NCBI GenBank assembly: GCA_030848705.1
Contig: CM061236.1
Span: 55,261,481-55,325,480, forward strand
Source of the DNA: Heracleum sosnowskyi
Lineage: Eukaryota; Streptophyta; Magnoliopsida; Apiales; Apiaceae
Direction: 5' to 3'
Length of the DNA stretch: 64,000 nt
The position numbers were made by a program, and so were the translations under genes. A model generated the notes under the pieces. That model worked only from the letters and a program-made list of their open reading frames with translations. It did no database searches and was not told where the DNA came from. Below are positions 21,901 to 31,644 of this stretch, piece after piece (position 1 is the first letter of the stretch; each line of letters starts with the position of its first letter).

Positions 21901-24182
21901 TCATGAAGCAAGATTGTCGGGAGACGCCACGGGAGCATCCTGGTCAGGAACAGGGTCGGCCGTCTCCACGCCTTCCATTTGATCATCCGGGTTGGAGCTC
22001 TCCTCCACGACCCGCGCCTCAGCCTCAGGTTCGGATGGGGCAACCTTCCCCTGCTCCACAGCTGCAGCAGCCTCCTTCTTCTTAATCTCTTCCACCAGCT
22101 TCACGGCATCATCCCCGAGCAGGGTCCAGTCTAAAGTTGGGAAATGATCATACGTGGACTCAATATAATCATTCACCCCACGGCTGTACCCGGCCTCAAA
22201 TTTCTCATGCTTGGTAGCCTCACGGGTCGATTTCTCCAAAGCAATGGTGGTGTTAAGAGAGTCTAGCTTCTTCTTGAATTCCCCAACTTTCCTGGTGTAA
22301 GAGGCCTGTAACGCCTCTTTTTCGGCATCAAGGTTTACTATGGAAGTATTCAACTGGTCACGCTCTTTCAACAGCTTAGCCTCGAAAGCCTTAAGCTTCT
22401 TGCTGGCATCAGCTAACTTCTTCTTCTCATCTTCACTTGTTTTAAGGAGGGACTTCAAATACTTGACTTCTTCAGATAACTTATGATCGCCACGGGCCGC
22501 TACCACCATCTCTTCGTTCCGTTTTTCGGTGTGAAAGAGACTTTGAGCTTCACACCAGGCGGTGGCCTTCGCAGCTTCAGACAAGCTCATCTTGTCCCAC
22601 TCAGCAATAGCCTCTTCTGGAATCTGATTTCCCGCCATGGTAAAAAACTTTCGGACCAGGGGGCCGGAACATTCACCTGGGGTGCTGGGGGGTGATGGCT
22701 TGAACTTCTTATTGAAACGGGATCCAGGGCCCTTAGCAGAATCGACGGCAGCGGATGGCGGCAACTTTCTCTTAGAAGAAGTGGTAGACTTGTCCTGGGA
22801 AGCCAGAGTTGATTTCATCCTTGAAATAGGGGTAGCGTCTATGAGAACAAGATCTTTCCCTTCATCTCCAAAGAGATCATCATAGCTTGCGGATTTATTG
22901 ACGAACGATGGCACACCAGAAGCCATATCTGCAAAAAGAAAATCAAAGGTCAATATATGGGCAACGAGGTATGTAAACCAGTTTATAAGCATGATTAAGA
23001 AGGCACAAACGACAGAGTAAAACATAAAGACATGGTAGGGAATCTATTTTACTTGAAGTTTCAACTTCGGAATCCTCCGTTGGAACCAGGTTTGTGGATT
23101 TCCCATTTGGCAAAAAACCACACTCTTTAAGATTATAATTCGTCAACAGACTAGCACCATCTCCTAGCTCTGATGACAGCTTCAAGGCCTCACAGGCCCT
23201 TTCCAAGGAATGGCCTTTGAGTGCTGTCTTACTCGAAATCTCTATATAAAGGTTTAGGTATGTATTAGATTGTAATATCTAGATCATTCGGGAAGGAACA
23301 AAGGAAAATATGGAAACGTTACTTACTAGGGTTTCTATTAAATTCAGTTCTGTATGTGGGACAGTCATAGCAGTAGAGAAACTGGGGTAACCAATCGGTC
23401 ATTCCCTTTTTGTTTCCCTTAATGCACTGTCCATCATGAACATTTCAGGCAGACAAATAAAAGAAACCAGAATTCTTTCCTGTTTGTTTAAGCTGGTAAA
23501 AGAAACCCAGCTCGCAAGCAGACATCTTCTTTTCAAACAGCTGGTCATAGAGAACATACATACACATGGCCATTCTGTAGGCATTCGGGGTCATTTGAAG
23601 AGGAGCGATGTCATAGTAGGTGACGATATGGTGGATAAAGGGATGTAGAGGGATGGACAAACCCATTCTAAAAAACGTGGCGGAAAACACAACACAAGGT
23701 ATCTGTTGATCAGGTTCAAAGTTGTCAAAATGATGACACCTTTCCCCAGGGGAAGGTACCACCAAGCGACACTTGGGACGATGTTTTTGGAGAAGAAGTT
23801 TTACTCTGTTGGCATTCATCGAGGTGTCTAATTCCTCACAGGCAGGGATTATGCCCTGTGATTCACTGGGATTTTCATCTCCTGAGGAAACCTCGACCTC
23901 AACCTCTGAATCGGGGAGCGGATAGTTGTTGGACGATGTTTGATGAATGGCTATGGCTTGGGAACCTTTGGTTTTGTGGGAAAAGAGATTTGTGCGCACG
24001 GATACAATGGCTTCTTCGGGAACCAGTACCTTAACTTTGGAGCGAGTTCTGGTACTGACTGGTTTTATGGTAAGTGGTTCTGTTGGAAAGGTTCTGACAG
24101 ATAGGGGATCAGAGTCAGTAGGAGTCTGAACCTTTTGTGCGGTTGATTGATGCGAACTGGGCGTAGTCGAGCTCCCTGACAT
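21901..24182 (-). CDS. Antisense accessory gene of element A, three coding exons (one in-frame TGA)
   Basis: Model on the minus strand: exon 1 24182-23327, intron (GTAAGT...TATATAG), exon 2 23241-23053, intron (GTAAAA...TTTTTGCAG), exon 3 22928-21901. The joined length is 2073 nt = 691 codons and the frame is kept across both junctions. ATG 24182 follows a splice-acceptor-like CTTTGCAG. Exon 1 holds a region resembling the plant 'putative gypsy-type transposase' domain (FFRMGLSIPLHPFIHHIVTY, then PNAYRMAMCMYVLY). Exon 3 is mostly coiled coil, matching B's 1-843. A TGA at 23445-23447 interrupts exon 1; downstream codons (NVHDGQCIKGN, then DWLPQFLYC) stay sensible, suggesting a single CGA/AGA-to-TGA change. 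It lies downstream of and opposite to pol. Despite the family label I see no reason to call it a transposase. Exon boundaries are inferred, not transcript-proven. Confidence 0.65.
23054..23326 (-). other. Intron 1 of the antisense gene plus exon 2 (detail of the gene model)
   Basis: Intron 1 runs from GT at 23326 to AG at 23242; it interrupts an AAG codon after its first base. Exon 2 (23241-23053) encodes ISSKTALKGHSLERACEALK and onwards, and ends in ACTTCAA before GTAAAA. Intron 2 is 23052-22929 and ends in a T-rich tract, TTCTTTTTGCAG. Each intron keeps the frame open. Confidence 0.6.
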
Positions 24183-25045
24183 CTGCAAAGGATGGAGCAG
24201 GGTGAGATAACGGCCAACATGGTTTTTTCTCAAATAGGCAAGGAAGAGGACAAGAAAACCGAAAAGTTCACAAAGGTTTTCGATTGGGGTTTTCTCCTCG
24301 AATTATGGTTGAGGGTCTAGGTCGAACAAGTGGTGGTCGGAGTAATTCCAAAGGTGAGGGAATTACAAATTACAAGGTTGCTTTTACATCTAAAGGGAAG
24401 ATGAAGGTCCATAGGGGTCTTTGCCTTAAGAGAGGTCGTAGTATATAGAACTATAAACCTAAGGCAACAGGAGGGGTTTTCAATTATCATTTTAGATCCT
24501 TTTACAAGATGGCATATCAATATTAATATGCCGAGGCATGTGTAATATATATAATCAGCTATACACGCAAGAAAGAACAATCAAGAAGACGAAAAGACAC
24601 GGCACGATATACAAATCGACACACCAAAGAAGACATGGGTTTAAAAGGGTTTTAAGGTCTCGATTTTACATGACAGTAGAACGGGTGCCATCAAGCTATT
24701 ATGGTTCACAAGAGGTGAGTGCGGCTGGTATTTTGGGTTTTCGGTGTGATTGACATGATAATGTAAGTATATGTGTGTGCATACATGGTTGTGTATAATA
24801 ATGTATGAACAGATAAGAGGGGCATATTCAAGAACGGCATGCAACGGCAAATAAGGATTAAAAACGGCAAATAAAGATAGATTCGTACCTTGCGGAGTGA
24901 TGCAGTTCGAGGATGGTCGGAATTAAAGGATCGTCGAAGGTGCACGTCGCGCTGAAGCTCTTCGTCAGAGAAGGAGAGTGTGGAGAATGAACAGTTTGTG
25001 AAAAAGTAAGATAAAAATAGGAAAAGAGGGGTGAATGTGTATTTA
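24183..25045 (-). promoter_or_regulatory. Putative promoter, 5' UTR exon and leader intron of the antisense gene
   Basis: On the minus strand an ACTTAAATACAC TATA-like box lies at about 25032-25045. A CT-rich untranslated stretch follows (TTCTCCACACTCTCCTTCTC about 24985-24966), ending in a strong donor, CGCAAG/GTACGA, with GT at 24888-24887. The matching acceptor would be CTTTGCAG at 24190-24183, directly before ATG 24182, giving a leader intron of about 706 bp. This layout (TATA, pyrimidine-rich leader, leader intron) is that of an ordinary plant Pol II gene. It is inferred from sequence only. Confidence 0.5.
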
Positions 25046-25408
25046 AGTACACACGGAAGAGGAGCAGCTGTGCCAGGCGGCATCTTTGGATAGGTTAAAA
25101 AAAAAAGCAACAAAAAATGTGAAAGGTTAATGCATGGATCAATTTTCTAGGAGGGATATGAGAAGTTTGTTGCAGGTTTTGAAATTCGAATCCTTTTCAA
25201 AAAAGATGAGATGTGGAAGAATAAATGTTCTCTGGAAAGGCAATTGAAGCGTGGGATTAATTTGCTGAAAAATAGAGGTATATACACCGAAGATTCTAGT
25301 TAGATACCGGGTGTCCAGCTAAGGGTCTACAGCTGGTTATGAGGTTAAGAGTCGATTGTTCAAGAATGAAGTGAGTTTTGGTTCCTTTTGTATTCAATAC
25401 TGCAAGGA
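25046..25408 (+). other. Non-coding 3' end of element A
   Basis: Purine-rich sequence with an A-run at 25098-25107; no ORF or other structure recognised. It separates the antisense promoter from the purine tract and 3' LTR. Confidence 0.5.
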
Positions 25409-25421
25409 ACCGGGGGGTAGT
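25409..25421 (+). other. Polypurine tract of element A
   Basis: AACCGGGGGGTAG lies directly before the TGTTGTG start of the 3' LTR. The same GGGGGGTAG core occurs twice more just after pol. Confidence 0.75.
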
Positions 25422-26399
25422 TGTTGTGCCCAAAATCTCGTATGGGCTCGATTTAAGGCCCATATATGTTATAAGTCTAGTAGCAGGGTATTGGACTAGG
25501 ATGATGGGTACTAAGGAACAAGTTCATGATGCCGTGGTCTAGGTTCCAGGTACCCAGGAACAGGTTCAAGGTACTAAGGCAGGTCCGAAGCATCAAGGTA
25601 GCCTTTAAGATACTGAGGTATAGGCTTAGGACATCATGTGTTAGATGCAGGGTATTCTAAGGTGGATCAGGGTGCCAAGACAGGTTCAAGGTGTTGAGGT
25701 TCAAGTCGGGGGCATTGAGGTTCAGGGGGTCTGAACCTCGAGACTAGTCACAGGTGATGAGTAGTCGAAGACAGAATACTAGTAGGACAAGGATTCAGCT
25801 ACCTATACTTTAGGGGTACGAATTTGTACTTGTAAAAGGACTTCTGAATCTGATTAAACACGCTGGATGGAGTAAATATAATCGGTATAGGACTTAGATC
25901 GATGGTTTCGGATATACATTAAATACATGAGGTTTTATAGGATTTAGAGTTGGAAATGGATTAGGAGACTAGGAAGCTCGGCTGGAGCTACCTAATTCGA
26001 CAAAAACTCTAAGATGGACGATCTTAGGAGGGTGGAATTCATCAGGATTAAGAAGTATAAACCTAATAGAACTACATGGGGCTTGATTCCTATAAATAGG
26101 ATATGTAGGCACTTGACTAAGGGATTCGGATTTTCACTCTTGAGAAGCATAAGGCACGTGCACCTCAGTGATACATATTCCGGCGAATTTACTGGTAGTG
26201 TAGGATTTACACTGCTTATTTCGACCGGTGGTTTGTCAACTCAGCCCCCCGGAGACATACTTCAACCATTCTGTTCTCATAATCAGCTTCAAGCTTCAAG
26301 CTTTCAACCTGTAAACTCTGTCCGATAATCAAGGACGTTTTTCACGAATATTCCAGCGAGATTCTCTCAATTGTGTTGTACCAAATTTCTCTCACAACA
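25422..26399 (+). repeat. 3' LTR of element A (978 bp)
   Basis: Same length and ends as 1130-2107, with roughly 14 substitutions by eye. TATA box at 26091-26098. Confidence 0.95.
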
Positions 26400-26404
26400 A
26401 TATG
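26400..26404. repeat. Target-site duplication ATATG, right of element A
   Basis: Repeats 1125-1129. B's sequence resumes after it. Confidence 0.95.
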
Positions 26405-27789
26405 TTTATATGCGGCTGACTGCAGCTTCATTCCATGCTCTGAATGCGCAAGCTAAACTTGTTCTGTAGCGTTAGATAACCAATATCCCTGGGCCAGTAG
26501 ATAGATATCTGTCCATCCAAAAATTTCCAAGATATGTGCCATATAGGTAACCACTAGGATCCATATCATAAGGTTATATTTTACATAAAGTTTACCAACA
26601 CGCATATTTGTGTCATTGCAGCCCTGAACCTGAAGCTCACCCGAGCTATTTCCTACCTCTTGATCAGAGATATAAACCGTAGATGACAACAGTTACTCAC
26701 AACCAAGTTATTCTAATAATCTGATGTATAGATAAACCACTCTTGCACATAATATCCTTAGGTACATAGTCCATATTCCATAGATTAAAATACCCATAAG
26801 CCATTCTATCCAACGCCTTTGAAAAAACCAATTATCCATGCATACCCCTGCCAAGGGTAATGCGCCATTAAATCCCATGTACTTCACAAATCCGTATGAA
26901 GCTTAAGCCGGGCTACAGGTTCAGGGGTTCGTCAACCTTGAGCCTCCCTAGTGTAGTTTTGACCTATTTAGTGTTCCAGCTTGCAGTCGTGCAAGGAGTT
27001 TAATCCAAAGTGTGGCCTGTGTTTGGCTCCCACACTTTACCATAATGTTTATGCCTAGTATCCCTAGGGCTTATATAAGCTGTAATAAGCTTTATTTGTT
27101 TTACAACAATATCAAACAGAGGCTTCATTAAACCAGTCCTCTGGTGGAAGCATGAGCTCGTGACTTATAATCCGTAAGTCTTAACCTTCACCTCATAATC
27201 CATGAGTATGAATTTCCAATCCAATTAAATCTATTCCAATAGTATTAAATCCAATCCATTAATATTAAATCCAATCCATTAATATTAAATCCAATCCATT
27301 AATATTAAATCCAATCCAATAATAAATTTTCAAAATTTAGTAATTTAAACCTGTTCATTTAAACCTGTACATAGTATATCCACTACCCCCCAGTTCTTCA
27401 TCATATAATCGTTTTATGGTGAAGAACTAAACAGAGATAATCATGCATTGAATCTTTATCCATACGTAATTCCTACAGTAAGCACATACAGAATAACGAA
27501 ACATTCAAGTAAAAAATTGCCATATGAACCATAAATAAAGGTTTCATTAAAATCTGTCAAAAGACGTCCAATAGGTAGGGTGTACATACACTACCCCCCG
27601 AGTGCTCAGAGAACAAGTGAAAATGTCTTAATATGAACCTGAAACAAAATGCTTTGAAGCCGAGCCAAACAGCTGTAATGCTGAGACCAACAACTATGAA
27701 GCTATACCTAAGCATGGCAGTTACAACTAATAAACCGCTTTTATTATTCCTATGCCTGAAAGAAGCCTACAGAAATAGTACCTGATGAT
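26405..27789 (-). other. Non-coding spacer of element B downstream of pol
   Basis: Colinear with 20219-21640 of A (for example the shared GCTCGGGTGAGCTTCAGGT block at about 26631-26649). It holds the two purine-tract look-alikes (reverse complements at about 27385 and 27593) and the 20-bp minisatellite. No credible ORF. Confidence 0.7.
27221..27320 (-). repeat. 20-bp minisatellite in element B
   Basis: About five units of AATATTAAATCCAATCCATT, the reverse complement of the array at 20701-20796 in A. The units here are more uniform than in A. Confidence 0.9.
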
Positions 27790-30700
27790 TTACTGGTAAT
27801 ATTTCTTAAGATGTTCACCATTCCATGCCCTTGGAATGAGCTTTCCATCCAGATCCGTGAGATGATAGGTACCTTCCCAAAGGACAGCTTTTATGAGGTA
27901 AGGACCCTCCCAATTTGCACCAAATACACCATGACCATGAACCTTCATGTTGGGCATCATCCTCCTCAGAACTAAATCGCCAACCTTCAATGGACGAGCG
28001 CGAACCATGTTGTCAAAGTACTTCCGAGTACGTTGCTGGTATGCAGCTAGCTTCAGCTGCGCGGTAGCTCGAACCTCTTCCACGAGATCCAAGTACAATC
28101 GATGATTTACCTCGTTATTCTCAGGATCATAGTTATCCCTTCTGAATGATCCAGCCCCAATTTCCACGGGCACCATTGCTTCACAACCATAAGTTAAGGT
28201 GAAGGGTGACTCTCCAGTAGTAGTTCGCGGTGTTGTGTTGTATGACCACAAAACCATAGGGAGTTCTTCAGGACAACACCCCTTACTTTCTTCCAATTTG
28301 GTTTTCAAAGTATGTTTAATAATCTTGTTGACAGCTTCCGTTTGCCCATTACTTTGAGGGTGGTAAACTGCTGTGAAGCCCTTCTGAATCCCGAGGTCAT
28401 CACACAGCTTTCGCAACTCTTTTCTGTCAAATTGCTTTCCATTATCTGAGATTAGCTTGTAGGGAACTCCAAACCTGCAAACGATTTCTCTGAACACAAA
28501 TTCTTTTATCTTTGCAGCTGTTATCGTAGCTAGAGGTTCAGCTTCAGCCCATTTAGTAAAATAGTCTACAGCCACCACAACATATTTCACTCCTCCTTTA
28601 CCTTTAGGAAGCTCCCCAATTAAGTCAATTCCCCACACAGCGAAAGGCCAAGGGCTGGTGAGGGGCTTCAATGGGACAACTGGATTGCTATTGAAATTCG
28701 CAAACCTTTGACATCGATCACATGCCCGAGTGAACTTGTAAGTATCCTTCTGTATTTTAGGCCAATAATATCCCTGGCGAAGTATTTTGTGTGCCAGAGA
28801 GGTTCCTCCTGAATGATTGCCACAAATACCTTCGTGGATTTCTCGCATAATATACTCGCATTCATCACCTGATATGCACCTCAAAAGTGGTTTGTTAAAT
28901 CCTCTTTTGTATAAAGTACCGTCATAAATAGCATACCTTGCAGCCTGGTATTTTATCCTCCTGGCCTCCTCTTTCTTTTCCGGAACAATTCCCTTTGTGA
29001 TGTACTCCATAATAGGTGTTGTCCACAACACCTCAGCCACAGGTTCCAAGTTCATAACCTCGAGCCTAGGGATGCTAGGCTGGAGTTGGATCTCCAGGGG
29101 TATGACCCCCAACATAGTTGCTTCCTTCTGTGAACCCAATTTTGCGAGTGCATCGGCATCAGCATTTTGAGCCCTTGGAATCTGTTCGAGGTTCACTTCC
29201 TTGAATTTACTTATCAGCTCCTGAGAATACCTCATATAGAGGTCTGTACGAGGACCTCTAGCCTGGAATCCTCCTCGAATATGCCATACCACTAACATAG
29301 AGTCGCTAAAGACAGTCAGGTTTTCCACCTTCATTTCCAGAGCGAGTTTCAAACCAGCTATTAGAGCTTCATATTCTGCATCATTGTTGGTCTCATAAAA
29401 TCCAAAGTGAAGGGAGCTTTGAAGCTTGTGACCTTCCGGGCTTATGAGAACAATACTAGCTCCTGCTCCATTTCCATTTACTGCTCCATCTACATAGAGT
29501 GTCCACCAGGGTGCACAATTTTCGACCATCTCTTCGGGAGCTATAGGTTCAGATATACATTCATCACCCCTCACCTCGAATGATGGGGGGAATTCCAGCA
29601 GAAAATCTGCCAACACCTGCCCCTTTATAGTCGTTCTCGGTTTATATTCAATATCAAATTGTCCCAACTCCACAGCCCATTCCATCAGCCTAACTGAAGC
29701 TTCAGGTTTATGCAAAACCTGTTTTAAAGGAAATGAGGTACGTACCTCGATTTGATGTGCCTGAAAATAAGGCCGAAGCTTCCTTGAAGCTAAGATTAAA
29801 GAGTAAGCCAGTTTTTCCATATTTGAATATCTTGTTTCAGCATCCAATAACCTTTTGCTCACGTAATAAACCGGGTGCTGAACCTGCACCTCCTCCCGTA
29901 CTAACACATCGCTGATTGAATATTCTGAAACTGCCAAGTATAATATGAGGACCTCTCCATCGAGAGGTTTAGACAGTAATGGAGGACTACCCAACTGCTC
30001 CTTTATTTTTGTAAAGGCTGCTTCACACTCCAAGTTCCATTCGAAGTTCTTTCCTTTCTTGATTGCTGCAAAGAATTCCCTGCATTTATCTGAGGACTTA
30101 GATACAAACCTGTTCAGAGCTGCAATCCTGCCAGTAAGACTTTGAACCTCTTTTATGTTGCGGGGAGACCGCATCTCGATTAAGGCTTTAATCTTTGCAG
30201 GGTTTGCTTCAATTCCTCGATGATTGACAATGAAGCCTAGGAACTTCCATGATTCCACCCCGAAGACACATTTTTTAGGGTTGAGCTTCATTCTAAACCT
30301 TCGTAGTATGTTGAAAATTTCTGATAGGTGTAACACATGGTCAGCTGCAACTTTAGATTTTACTAGCATGTCGTCTACGTAGACCTCCATAGTCTTCCCT
30401 ATCTGATCTTTGAACATCCTATTAACCAGCCTTTGGTAGGTAGCTCCAGCGTTCAACAATCCAAAAGGAATGCCAATATAACAGTATAAACCTCTATCTG
30501 TGATGAAGGACGTATGCTCCTGATCATGTTCATACATAGGGATCTGATTATATCCTGAGTAAGCGTCCATGAAGCTCAAAAGAGCATGCCCAGCTGTAGC
30601 ATCAACCAATTGATAAATCCGTGGAAGTGGGAAGCTATCTTTAGGGCATGCCTTGTTCAAATCTGTAAAATCTACACAAGTTCGCCACTTTCCATTGGGT

Positions 30701-31644
30701 TTCTTGACAAGCACCGGGTTCGCTAGCCAATCCGGGTAGAATGATTCTCTTACCGAGCCAGCGTCTAACAGCCTGTCAACCTCCTCTTTGAGGGCTAAAG
30801 CTCTCTCACCACTTATCGCCCTTCGTTTTTGTCTCACAGCAATCCTTTCGGGGTCAATGTTAAGGTGATGACACATCACCCAAGGATCGATCCCCACCAT
30901 ATCGGAGTGGCACCAAGCGAAAACATCTAGGTTATCTTTTAAGAAGCAAGTCAGTGCTTCTCTAGCTTTAGGTTCCAACTGTTTTCCAATCTTTAGTTCC
31001 TTAGAGGGGTCGGTTGCATCCACTGGAATTGACAAAGTGTCACCAGCAGCACCTGTTGTTTCCCTAGCTTCAGGCATCCGGGGATCCAGATCAATCTTCA
31101 CGTGAACCTCCGTATCCATTCTTCTAGGTTGTAAAGGAACCTTGGGGGAGTTTCTCACATGGTCATCCTCAAAGTCACTGTCATTCACTTCTTCAACAAT
31201 TCCTTCGATAAGAGGTTCATTGTTTTCTAAAACTTTTGATGGGGGTGCCTCCAGCATCCGTACCTCATTCTGGGTATCTACCCCCGAAGAAAAGACAATA
31301 TTCGTGGAGCTCTCTTCACCTAGATGTTGGATAATCATAATCATATTGCATGAATTTTTTACCTGCCGTGGAGGTTCATTCTTCATTGATGCTTCCAAGT
31401 ACTTGTAGCAATTATCCGTGGTACCTCCATCAACCAACAACAAATGATTCGAAGCCTGCTCAGCGGTGCGCAAGGCCTTGCTATAACATTCCCTTGAATC
31501 CACTTGACAGCCCTTTAGACATCCAATCCCGTTTGGAGTGGGAAATTTCATGGAGAGATGGTAGATAGAGGTTACCACTCTCATTTCCTTCAAGAGGGGT
31601 CTGCCAACGATACAGTTATACGATATGTCTTCATTCACAACCAT
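27790..31644 (-). CDS. Element B pol: RT, two RNase H domains, integrase (open 1284 codons)
   Basis: The longest open part of B's polyprotein. ATG 31644 is only the first Met after an upstream stop (31648-31650); the true product is a gag-pol fusion. RT carries VKKPNGKWRTCVDF (about residue 312) and YVDDMLVKS (about 423). The first RNase H lacks the usual catalytic DxS start (reads LAVSEYSIS). A second one is complete in appearance: YVDGAVNGNGAG (about 713), NDAEYEALIAGL, VFSDSML, DADALAKL. Integrase: His/His then CDRCQRF (about 975), GIDLIG (about 1006), SDNGKQFD (about 1068), GQTEAVN (about 1101). The C-terminus, ending HLKKYYQ, lacks a recognisable chromodomain. The dual RNase H is the Tat-lineage hallmark. 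Reverse transcription and integration are its roles in intact relatives; upstream defects block its normal expression here. Confidence 0.9.
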   Translation of the reverse strand: MVVNEDISYNCIVGRPLLKEMRVVTSIYHLSMKFPTPNGIGCLKGCQVDSRECYSKALRTAEQASNHLLLVDGGTTDNCYKYLEASMKNEPPRQVKNSCNMIMIIQHLGEESSTNIVFSSGVDTQNEVRMLEAPPSKVLENNEPLIEGIVEEVNDSDFEDDHVRNSPKVPLQPRRMDTEVHVKIDLDPRMPEARETTGAAGDTLSIPVDATDPSKELKIGKQLEPKAREALTCFLKDNLDVFAWCHSDMVGIDPWVMCHHLNIDPERIAVRQKRRAISGERALALKEEVDRLLDAGSVRESFYPDWLANPVLVKKPNGKWRTCVDFTDLNKACPKDSFPLPRIYQLVDATAGHALLSFMDAYSGYNQIPMYEHDQEHTSFITDRGLYCYIGIPFGLLNAGATYQRLVNRMFKDQIGKTMEVYVDDMLVKSKVAADHVLHLSEIFNILRRFRMKLNPKKCVFGVESWKFLGFIVNHRGIEANPAKIKALIEMRSPRNIKEVQSLTGRIAALNRFVSKSSDKCREFFAAIKKGKNFEWNLECEAAFTKIKEQLGSPPLLSKPLDGEVLILYLAVSEYSISDVLVREEVQVQHPVYYVSKRLLDAETRYSNMEKLAYSLILASRKLRPYFQAHQIEVRTSFPLKQVLHKPEASVRLMEWAVELGQFDIEYKPRTTIKGQVLADFLLEFPPSFEVRGDECISEPIAPEEMVENCAPWWTLYVDGAVNGNGAGASIVLISPEGHKLQSSLHFGFYETNNDAEYEALIAGLKLALEMKVENLTVFSDSMLVVWHIRGGFQARGPRTDLYMRYSQELISKFKEVNLEQIPRAQNADADALAKLGSQKEATMLGVIPLEIQLQPSIPRLEVMNLEPVAEVLWTTPIMEYITKGIVPEKKEEARRIKYQAARYAIYDGTLYKRGFNKPLLRCISGDECEYIMREIHEGICGNHSGGTSLAHKILRQGYYWPKIQKDTYKFTRACDRCQRFANFNSNPVVPLKPLTSPWPFAVWGIDLIGELPKGKGGVKYVVVAVDYFTKWAEAEPLATITAAKIKEFVFREIVCRFGVPYKLISDNGKQFDRKELRKLCDDLGIQKGFTAVYHPQSNGQTEAVNKIIKHTLKTKLEESKGCCPEELPMVLWSYNTTPRTTTGESPFTLTYGCEAMVPVEIGAGSFRRDNYDPENNEVNHRLYLDLVEEVRATAQLKLAAYQQRTRKYFDNMVRARPLKVGDLVLRRMMPNMKVHGHGVFGANWEGPYLIKAVLWEGTYHLTDLDGKLIPRAWNGEHLKKYYQ

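Larger units (their letters stand above)
1130..26399 (+). mobile_element. Element A: Tat-type Ty3/gypsy retrotransposon with antisense accessory gene, interrupted by element C
   Basis: Both 978-bp LTRs begin TGTTGTG and end CACAACA and are flanked by ATATG. Order on the plus strand: LTR, primer-binding site, gag-pol remnant (protease, RT, two RNase H domains, integrase), non-coding spacer, an accessory gene on the opposite strand, purine tract, LTR. Without the 11,954-bp element C and its 5-bp duplication, A is about 13.3 kb. The two LTRs differ at roughly 14 sites by eye (about 1.4%). The second RNase H and the antisense ORF point to the Tat lineage. Coding defects make A non-autonomous. Confidence 0.93.

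Noticed and set aside
21901..24182. A DNA transposase gene, as the family's common label suggests
   Set aside because: No catalytic motif is visible and the gene sits inside an LTR retrotransposon; the label is historical.
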